From assembly GCA_010014835.2 (NCBI GenBank), contig JAAAKB020076863.1, positions 1-34,056 of the forward strand: a stretch of 34,056 nt of DNA, in the 5' to 3' direction. A program made the position numbers and the translations under genes. The DNA is from Apostichopus leukothele. Taxonomy: Eukaryota > Echinodermata > Holothuroidea > Aspidochirotida > Stichopodidae. Positions 20,797-30,000 of this stretch are shown here, in pieces. The stretch's first letter is position 1. Each line of letters opens with the position of its first letter. The notes below the pieces were generated by a model. It saw only the letters and a list, made by a program, of their open reading frames with translations, did not search any database and was not told where the DNA came from.

Positions 20797-21337
20797 CAAG
20801 GCAGTCATGAATTTCTTTAGGCAGGTTTTGCTTTTGTTTTGCTTATGGCAAATTAAATTTCAGATATCCGCCCTGCATGAGTTTGTTACTAGTAAAAGTG
20901 TTTGAGAACTGAATGAAATTTTCGTTTCTTTGCCAATTAATGTTCATGTATCCTGAGAAACTAACACTGCAATCTTATCATTTAGTAATACCCAATTTGC
21001 TAGGTCAAAAGACTTGAAAAATTGCCACAAATTGGCAAGAAACACAAATTTCAAAACTACAGATTTTAAGATAACCCCTCAGAGATGAAGAAATTAATCC
21101 ATGATTTCCTGAAATGTAACAATATCATCAAACAGAACATTGGCAATCAGTTCTTCAGAGAAACAACAGTTAAGCAGCACACTTCTCCTTCCCGAATCAT
21201 TCTGTGGTATTTTCTTCTGTTAAATCAGCCTCAAGTATGGTAACAAAATGTCACAGGTTGGGACTATTTACATTATATTCCCCTGAATTTGCTCAAACAA
21301 ATGTTCCCTCCACATCTGAATCAATTGTCTGAGATAT
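20797..21337 (-). other. probable 3'UTR of the KIAA2013 homologue
   Basis: Directly downstream of the minus-strand stop. It has no coding content. The nearest usable signal I see is the ATTAAA at 20415-20420, which would give a 3'UTR of roughly 0.9 kb. Confidence 0.35.
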
Positions 21338-23242
21338 TTATGCTTTACTTGGCTCCTTACTACTCTTCCAAGATATGATACGGCTTGCCCCGGGCCGATC
21401 GCTGCAATACTCATTGTAAATCAGTTTGATCAAAAACATATGAAAGAGTATGATCATGCTAATGATGGCAATCCAGAAAAAGACAGGAATGTGGAATGGT
21501 TCTCCCTTCCCAGACTCTGACTTTGGAGGTATTTCATCTAACCGCTTACTCTTGTTGATGTGGATGATTTTACGTAAACTTATGAGGTGTTCTTTGCTAT
21601 GTGAAATGTATAAGAAGGGAGTTGATGGTTCAGTCCATCGTAATTCAAAGGTCTGATGTTGAGGCTGCAGCTCCTTGGGGTCTGAAGCACAGCCTGCTTC
21701 ACATGCATACAGCTTGAGTGGCTCCTTCTTTTGAGCGTGAGAACTAACCACACGTATTTGTATAGTCTGCTTGTTCAACCTCGGATCAATTTCAATGTCT
21801 ACAAAAGTTGTGTTGATTAAGAGATTGTGAAAATGATATTGCCCCTCAAAGTAAGAGGGATCTGCATGAAAAGATAGTTCCTTGTCAGCAAACTGACCTC
21901 CTAAGAAACTAAGCATGACAGCTTGATTAATACCTTGTGTTCCTGCACGGAGGAGTCCTGAGCATCCATGCTTGTACAAGACATGCATCCAATGAGAGAG
22001 CAAATCATTCAGATCTGCCTCTTTTTGTAATCCTTTCCATAAATCCACTTCATGAATCGTTGGTTGGCCATTGAAGCAAGATGTTGGTCGTTGTAGTTCT
22101 TGCAGCATCTCCTTCTTCATCTGTTTTGTAGTAGATGGGAGCACAAAGTATGCAGGTACTGATGACAGTAGGTAGTAGATAGTAATCATCCCAAGCTCTG
22201 TATTTAATACCATTTTATCTTCTTCATCATCATCTTCCTCTGAGTTGACGGCCACAGTAGGCTCCACCATCAGATGACTATTCCAAATATTCTCTGACCA
22301 AATGTTCATATGGTCCATTTCAACTTCAGTCATGTCCATCCCTAGAAAACTGAAAAGTTCTTCTTCCACGGTATCAACCAGCTCGGAGAGAATGTCAGTT
22401 TCTGAGTGGGCATCTAAGAATGGTTCAGAGTATTTAATAATTGATTGAGTTTTAATTTGATGGATGGATTCTGGCGGTACTTCAGAAAGCTTGCTGATGG
22501 ATGTTGCAGCCACCACTAATGCAATGTGATGTTGATGTGCTTTGTCATGTGGGTATGGTGCAGGGAATCGTCCCGATGATAAAGAATACTGGTATTCCTT
22601 GCCATTAATTTTGAATGACTCAGTGCTTGTTCCTGAGCCCTTCCAATAGTAAGGTCCATTCCTGCTCATTTCAAGGATGATTGGCACTGGTGATTTATTT
22701 TCTAAAGTGACAATCTCATAAAACACAGATGGTCTTGTTCTGTGAATAAATGATGTTACATTAAGCCACACACATGTGTTCATCACAAAGTAACATTGTA
22801 TTCGCTCCACTTTGCCCTTCCTATAATTTACCACGTACAAAGTCTTATCATTGTATTTTTGTACACTGACACGAAGCATTGGTCGGTATGGAGCCATTAC
22901 CGTTTTTGTTATCTCATACTTGAGCCTGATGTTATGAGGAGATAAATGGTTAACCACAAACCCAAGTTTACCATTCCCAATAAATGGCAGGACCTTCTGG
23001 TCTGTCTCTTCCTTTCCTGGGTACAAAATGGTTGCTTCTGATGGTATAATGGATTTTTGTATTTCCTCTACTTTAAGGGTCATGCAGTCTGTAGTCATTT
23101 GGGACGTTTTGCTTCTCTGTATTAGCCAAGGAGCTATATAGCCAAAGAATATTAAAACGGTCAGGAAGGCTAAACTGATTCTCCGCCACTTGCCAGTTGG
23201 TATGGAGGCCACAGAGGCCCTAAGTCTGTTGTAAGCCCACAT
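21338..23242 (-). CDS. KIAA2013: KIAA2013 homologue (DUF2152), membrane-anchored luminal protein
   Basis: A 634-residue uninterrupted frame, the same length as human KIAA2013 as I recall it. Signal-anchor-like segment at 22-41 after a basic N-terminus; second membrane segment at 587-609 followed by the conserved KLIYNEYC (606-613) and a short basic tail. Between them lies a large presumably luminal/extracellular domain with sequons at N161, N181, N477 and N563. An acidic insert (SEEDDDEED) sits at 334-342. Family-diagnostic blocks are HGCSGLLRAG...LSFLGGQF...ADP (425-462), LKLYACEAGC (509-518) and PFLYIS (542-547). Function is unknown. PFIGNGKLGFVV (86-97) and DHMNIWSENIW (310-320) resemble the N-terminal sandwich and linker of GH65-type proteins, so a non-catalytic carbohydrate-related fold is possible. 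No intron interrupts the coding region. Identity is firm; orthology rather than a retrocopy is likely but not proven. Confidence 0.93.
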   Translation of the reverse strand: MWAYNRLRASVASIPTGKWRRISLAFLTVLIFFGYIAPWLIQRSKTSQMTTDCMTLKVEEIQKSIIPSEATILYPGKEETDQKVLPFIGNGKLGFVVNHLSPHNIRLKYEITKTVMAPYRPMLRVSVQKYNDKTLYVVNYRKGKVERIQCYFVMNTCVWLNVTSFIHRTRPSVFYEIVTLENKSPVPIILEMSRNGPYYWKGSGTSTESFKINGKEYQYSLSSGRFPAPYPHDKAHQHHIALVVAATSISKLSEVPPESIHQIKTQSIIKYSEPFLDAHSETDILSELVDTVEEELFSFLGMDMTEVEMDHMNIWSENIWNSHLMVEPTVAVNSEEDDDEEDKMVLNTELGMITIYYLLSSVPAYFVLPSTTKQMKKEMLQELQRPTSCFNGQPTIHEVDLWKGLQKEADLNDLLSHWMHVLYKHGCSGLLRAGTQGINQAVMLSFLGGQFADKELSFHADPSYFEGQYHFHNLLINTTFVDIEIDPRLNKQTIQIRVVSSHAQKKEPLKLYACEAGCASDPKELQPQHQTFELRWTEPSTPFLYISHSKEHLISLRKIIHINKSKRLDEIPPKSESGKGEPFHIPVFFWIAIISMIILFHMFLIKLIYNEYCSDRPGASRIISWKSSKEPSKA

Positions 23243-23275
23243 CGGTAGAGTTAGCTGATGAGTCTACCTAATGTA
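23243..23275 (-). promoter_or_regulatory. possible 5'UTR splice acceptor of the KIAA2013 homologue
   Basis: Reading the minus strand, a pyrimidine-rich tract ending TTTACTACATTAG lies just upstream of the start codon, with a second AG (CATCAG) 12 bases before ATG. Either would join a non-coding first exon to the single coding exon, as expected of a normal gene rather than a retrocopy. The upstream exon was not located. Confidence 0.3.
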
Positions 23276-24930
23276 GTAAAGCAGAAATGTAATATGGCTG
23301 TCAAAGTCAAATACGACAAGTTGCAAATTTTTTAGCTAAGAAATGCTTCAAGGCCTTCCTGAAATGATGTCAGAAATCTTTGCTATCACCAGTACAAATT
23401 GCAAATGGAAAGCTCAGTGTTTCTTCGATACTCTTGAAGGCATCAACCATCACACAAAGACTGTTGAAAATAATACAAACTACAAAATGAACTTTTTTGC
23501 TTTCAAGATTGAATTATTAACAATGGAGAACAATTTTCATTAAAAAGATTTTAAAATCACCCACTGTGAAAAGATTGTCCAGTAATTTGCTTTTGCTCCA
23601 TAAACAAGACATCACATTTTATTTCACATTTCAGTAGGTAGCAACTCGTTAAATGCATCTAACATTATGAGATCTGATGAGTGTGAAACCAAGATAGCTG
23701 CTCCCATCCTTGGTGACCCTTTCCTCAACATCGCGTCTTAATTATTAAACAATGCAGGTAAAGTGCTTTAGTAGACATGTATGATAGTTGAAAATCTGAG
23801 GCGTACCCAGTGTGGATAGGCTCACTATTATAAAGAAACTACAGTAGCTATCCAACTTAAAGCCACACAATAGTTTATCAACCATTCATACATACAATAC
23901 AAAAGCTTGCACAGCAATGGGATCGAGATGAAATTAAGCAAGGATGTCTAAAATCTCATCTAAATATTGGTTCTGCAATGCTTATATTAACCATGTAGTT
24001 TTATCTGATACTCCTGTTTAGTAAACTGTAATCAACAGTCTACAGTGCATTTATTGCAGAATAATGCACGAACTGGGGTATAACGCAAGCTAATGAAGGA
24101 ATAGCGTTATACTTACATGTAAGTGCAATAACCTGCAATAATGCAACGTAGTCCATTGATCACCCGTTCATGGTTACACCGTTCAATTTGCAAAATTGTA
24201 GACCCTACAGCTACTGTAGTGTAAGTTACTGTAACTTAATAATAGTAGCTACTAGCTAGTATAACTCTAGTCTAGAGGCTAACTACTGTAGCCTGTGTAG
24301 GCTGTTTGTGCTTAGAAACATTTAATAAATCAAATTCTAAGTGAAAATATACCCTTTCAGGCTCTAAGTGCAGACTGTGATACAGGATTGACCACTTATC
24401 TGAAGCTATATAGTGCATAGTAAACTGTCTTTGCAGTTGGTTCAAGAAAAGAAAAAAAGATCTTCGAAGTCGCAAAACTGGTACTTCGATACAGAACACT
24501 GGGGTGAGGTATTAATTGCTGACGTTATACACAGGAAAGAATGACGTGTTTAATACAAACGAATGTGAGATCATATTAAGTTTAATAGTATTTCATTAAA
24601 AATCTATAAGTAGAACGTGAAATGTATGCTTACAGTACCTGGAATGTTCTCTGACTTAACGTGTGAACTCAAACCAATAACAAGAACGTTTTACTTCTTT
24701 AGTGTTCAGTCGGAAACAAAATATGTGAATGTAACCATTGTGGGGACCTTTGAAATGTTAGATTGTAAGCTAACATGTCGTAACAGTATGGTATTTGTGC
24801 AGAAGTATTCTCAAGTGCTAAACCAACGGGGTTTCTATGCTGAGAAACAAATAGGGTTTACCCCAGCTTAGTATCATTGTACCAGATGTCGAATCGATAC
24901 AAGACTTCGTGGTTAGGAACTGATTTTAGT
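23276..24930. other. intergenic stretch
   Basis: No supported gene. An 84-codon plus-strand frame at 24617-24871 has no ATG at its start and no family match. The promoter of the minus-strand KIAA2013 homologue should lie here, but no distinctive motif stands out. Confidence 0.4.
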
Positions 24931-24949
24931 AAAATCTGTTTTAGCCCAG

Positions 24950-25680
24950 CAAGTTATATTTATTCAACAAAATCAAAACAGACCTGAAAATGTTGCAATG
25001 GTCTACCAACGTACTTGTCCTAAAAATTGTAGCCAATATACTGTCATGGACTTACTGCTAACCCTAACCCTGATTCTTTAAGTTTATTACTGTGATTCCC
25101 ACCCACTCATTAATATGCATGTCTGCACCAATAATAAGAGCTGACAGTCATGGTGCGAACTATGGACCATTTGAGTATACTTACTGTTGCTAGCTGAATT
25201 GAGCCAAAACCTCATTTGGCCCCACCCCTGATGAATATTTATTCAGACAAATCAAATGACTGTGAAAATGATGACGAGACCTAGCTAACGATGCATCTAT
25301 ATAATTATGAATTCAAGGCGTGGTACCTTTTTGTAGAAATTGCACTTTTCTTACCGCATGTCCCACCCACTCATTAATATGCACATGTTCTGCCCCGAAA
25401 ATAAGAGACAAAATTTGGATCATAGGTACTTTCATGGCGCCAACTATTGACTGAAATAAATTTATGGTTCTTGAGATTTTGTGTTTCAATATAGGGACCA
25501 TAGGTGGATCCTGAGTTATCATTTTACTATGTATCAACACAATTTGACTTACAGTTCTTGAGATTTCATGTTTTCAAGCTGATTTGAGCCAAATCAATTT
25601 GGCCCCATCCTTAATGAATAGTTAGCCACTAGCACACCAAAGTGGCACTAAAAATGTTGACATGATCTATGATCTGCGCA
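24950..25680. repeat. cluster of diverged repeat units
   Basis: CCCACCCACTCATTAATATG occurs at 25098 and 25362, followed by ATAAGAG at similar spacing. GAGCCAAA...TTTGGCCCCA...ATGAATA occurs at 25201 and 25586. A block of ACCTGAAAATGTTG type occurs near 24983, 25262 and 25648. The arrangement suggests about three old copies of a unit of roughly 270-390 bp, probably an unclassified transposon or satellite. Confidence 0.65.
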
Positions 25681-25699
25681 GATCCGCCCCAAATATGAA

Positions 25700-26936
25700 A
25701 CCAACACAAGGAACCGGTATGGAGAAATTTCATTTTGGAATTATCCAAAATGTTGGACAAACACTGCTGAAATACTCTGAAAGAACTAACCACACACAGC
25801 TCACATATGCTATATTTATCAATTAACTCCATTTTCAAAGCTTGGAGATTTTTCTTTCCTTAGTACATAATGAGAACCACTGACAAAATCTTGGTAAATT
25901 GAAAAGTGTTTCATTAATAATTTTAAATAAATTAATGTCAAGAAGTAAGTTTCATGACAGAAATAGTGAATAAAATTTCATACAATAATGGGTCAATGAT
26001 AAACGTATTTAGTCCTTTTATTGCAATTCATATGAACCATTATTATCAAATGAAATTAAAGTTATTTATAAATAGCCTCTTCATTATTGTGCTAGTTTTT
26101 TCATATAATTTATACAGTTTTTTGTAATGTGCACTTGTGTATGGAGGAAACAATGCATTGGTCCATATAACATTGGGGGTAAAAATCAATTAAGAATTAG
26201 TCCTACGGCCTAAAGAGAAATCAGGTTTTAAGGAAATGAAATATAGTCAATTTGTAGAATTTATGTTTACACAAGGCAAACTTATTTGTACATGAAAAAC
26301 TTTTATATTTGCTAATAATAATTTTTTTTAAATCTTAAGTAACTTGCTAAACCATGATACTGATTGTTCTCAGGAATCAATACTACTATAAAAATTAAAG
26401 AACACTACTATTGTATTCCCTACATATAGGCTAGAACTTACAATGTTGGTCACCCATGTTCCAACTGTTCTTAACTGCAGTTCTTAACTGCCTACTGAAC
26501 TTTACTCCCCTCATTTGAGACATTTAATGCCTCAGTGTCTGCCAGCTGCCCTATCACTAGCAGTTTCCATTATGGAAGACTGTATGAGGAACAAGGATTT
26601 CTGTGTGTATAACTCGTACATGATGGAATTACACCAATTATCATACAGAGAAACACTGTTTATGTGAGTCTTATAAGCTTTACTTCATACATTAACAGGG
26701 AAGTAAAACTAGAGATTACACCTTACTTAAAGAAGCAGATTCAATAATACACAGGAAATAACACACACTGTTTTAAACTAACAACATCCAGACCATGAAC
26801 ATTTTTACATCTATAGAAAGATATTCTTAGATCTTCAATCTCTATTAAAACTAAAGAAATGTTTTCATGTAATGATTGGGCATTTATCCAAACTAATACA
26901 ATCACACATTGCTTTACTTATTGATTATTGGGTCAC
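25700..26936. other. 3' flank of PIPOX, no gene
   Basis: AT-rich with no coding region. On the minus strand, weak poly(A) candidates are GATAAA (reverse complement near 26884) and AATAAA (near 26016). Confidence 0.4.
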
Positions 26937-27073
26937 TCACAAACTAGCTTTTGAAACCACACTCTTGCCAAATCTGCTAATTCTAAGGGCAGATATATCA
27001 TAAGATGGTTCCTGACCAGTTGCCAACTCAGAGAGAATCTTTCCCACTACTGGAGCAAGTTTGAAGCCATGTC
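26937..27073 (-). CDS. PIPOX: PIPOX terminal coding exon
   Basis: Acceptor TTTTTTTCAG; it encodes (G)[16 protein letters not shown] to SKASL and stop TGA. The Lys of HGFK is conserved in the MSOX/PIPOX active site. The last tripeptide ASL differs from the SKL/AHL type expected for PTS1. Confidence 0.95.
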
Positions 27074-30000
27074 CTGAAAAAAAGAAAAAAATTCTATTAA
27101 ATGCTACTAATTTGATTGCCACTGTACAGTGTAGGAGAACCCACACTCTGGATATAACAAGCAATTTATTTTAAGGTTTCTGTGCTTCACCCTATTCAAA
27201 TTAGTTGTAAATAAGGTGATACACACTTATGTTGTTTTTCCATTACATACACATATTTTGTCACAGACTGAAATAAAATAGATACCAAGCATCCAATTTT
27301 ATCAACAACCAAAATTTTAATAAGAAAATAATTGAATGACACATTCTTATCTATCCTACTTACTAGTTATGCTAAGTACTAGCAATGGCTTCACTTGATT
27401 GTTTTGGATGAAGACATAGTCAGGTATGTAAATGAAGTCACAAACAATGGACTAGTGCTGTGTGCAAAATGGTAATAATGCAAGTCAGTGCTAGAATAGT
27501 GCCCATTAAGCAGCCAAAAGCTTTCAATGATAGTAGTCTCTTGTTATTCTGGAAACATAACTATGAACCATACCCAAAGGAGCATACTTATGAAACGTAA
27601 ATATCAATTGGAATGTTTCTAAACTGGTTGAGTAAGGACATCATCTACACACAAGGGAGAGCAAGTTAGAAAGGCTAATTTATCATTGGTTTAGCTACAG
27701 TAAGTCTGATGGTTTGGATATGAATCTTAGCTATTAAATATGTTATATAATAAGCATACACACCAGAAAAGCCGCATCCAATGACAATGTTCGGATGTGA
27801 AGGATGGTGGTCAAGGACCAGTTCCCAATCTGGGGTCACCTATGAATAAACATTACACTCATGAATATCCAGTGGTACTTTACTAAACATCAACTATTCT
27901 TATTCTGATTAACACATCAATCAGACAGGCACTGTTTACATTTAAATGTTACTATTTATTACATTCATTGTCTTCTACTTAGATATATTAAAAGAAAACA
28001 ACAGCTGCAGCATTGGCAATGTTGCAACTCCATTGACTTTTGCAGAGAGACTTGTAACACCTATCATGGGTCACACACTATCATGGAAAATCATTCCATA
28101 TTATGTTTTTACAAGGAACAGAGAGAACACAATTTAAAATACTGTTCCTCTTTACAAAATTGTCCATTCATAAATTCAGTAAGCCTTTAGGAACTCCCAA
28201 AGTATTCTGTTTGAAAGAGGAAAATTTTCAAAATTGTTTGGATTAGCTTTGACCTCAAATGATCTTTGGCCTCATTTCATACTTTCACATTATTCCACAC
28301 ATGACATGATCAAAATTGACCAATATCCAGCAAGAAAAAAGAGGCTGAACTGTTATGACTAGACGAATGCATCCAATGCTTCCAATAAACTCCAGATGTA
28401 TATCAATTGAGTGACAGATCTACAGTAACATTCCGTTTAGCACTTGTTCAGAGCAGGCAAATGCAGTTGAAGCCCATTTTATGAGCATATTTTGACAATA
28501 AATATCCATATGGACAAATTAAATAAACTCCTCTTGAATGACAACAAGTTCAAAGAGAGATAGTCCTAGTTTAGCTCAATGATGATAGAAGAAGGAGTTA
28601 CCATACACTAAGGGATTACATGGGACAGTTCTTACCTGTCCAAGCAACTAAACCAGACAACCAGGTCTGTTAAAGATTGAGCACAGTGAAGTTATGTCAA
28701 AGAGAAATAGCTAAGTACTATAATCAATTTCATGTTATCAATGGCTCAAGATGACATAAGACCAACCTTCCTGCACTATAAAATGTCCCATATCTACACA
28801 AAACGGGTCGTTTAAACCAAGGGTGAACAAGTTTGAATTCTTCCTTTTTGCCCCTAACAACAGCATATAACATTTAACCTCTTCATTACTGTGCACTATC
28901 TTGCAAACCAAGCCAACTGATATACAGAACCAACTTCAGTCAAAATTAGATTAATGCCTAACAAAGATGGTCAGTTTGAAAAAATATTTCAAGTGTTTTG
29001 CCAATTATGGCCAAGAAGGATATTTGACCCTTTATCCTTATACAACATTTGTACCTCTCACCTACCAACTACTGCCATCAACTTTCTTCTTGATCAAAGG
29101 AAATCCAAAGGAGAAGGAGAAACATTTACAAGGATTCCATGTTTGACCTACCTTGACCCCAAACACCTTAAACCTATGTTTGTGTGAACATTTAAGAAGT
29201 CCCTGACAAAGCTTAGCAACAACTTGGACGAGTATCATAAGGATTGAGATTGCTCATTGTAAGAACACATAATATAAAGTAACATTGTTCACTATAAACA
29301 CTCACAGTATACATACAGGATTCTGTTATGACTGGCTTATTGCCATCAATTCCTGGAAGGTAGTTGTTGATAAACCTTTGAATTATTTTAACTTCTCTAT
29401 CATCAGTTGGAGCATGTTCATCTCTCCTGTCTGGATCACAATCAATTCCACTGTGGTAGGCAATCTGATGGATATGTGATAACAGAAACCTGTTATAGTT
29501 AGGATACAGCATACTGGACAAATGGCAATATGTGGTAACACCTTATCATCAAAGTTAGGCTTAGTTTTAAGAATATATACTATACAAAGTGAATTTCCAT
29601 TTACAAAAGAATACATATATATCCTTCACAAACAGACCATTTCTTATTTGTTACTTCTGTTACACATATTCAGGAGTTATACTATGCTAATGATGGCTGT
29701 ATGCTAATACCACATACCTTGACGAGACCAGGATATTCATGCATAGGCAATAGTTACACATTTCTTATTTGTTACTTCTGTTAAACATATTCAGGAGCTA
29801 TACTATGCTAATGATGACTATGCTAATACCACATACCTTGACGAGACCAGGATATTCATGCATAGGCAATAGATACACATGCTTCTCTCCAGTTGAGTCA
29901 TCAATTACACAAGGCATCTTGTCAAAATCACCAAACTTCTCCCTCCAGTAGCAAACATTTATCCTCCATACCTGCTCAAAAATATCACAAGGCAAAGAAC

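Noticed and set aside
24617-24871. 84-codon plus-strand open frame
   Set aside because: Non-ATG start, no family match, and a chance-like composition.
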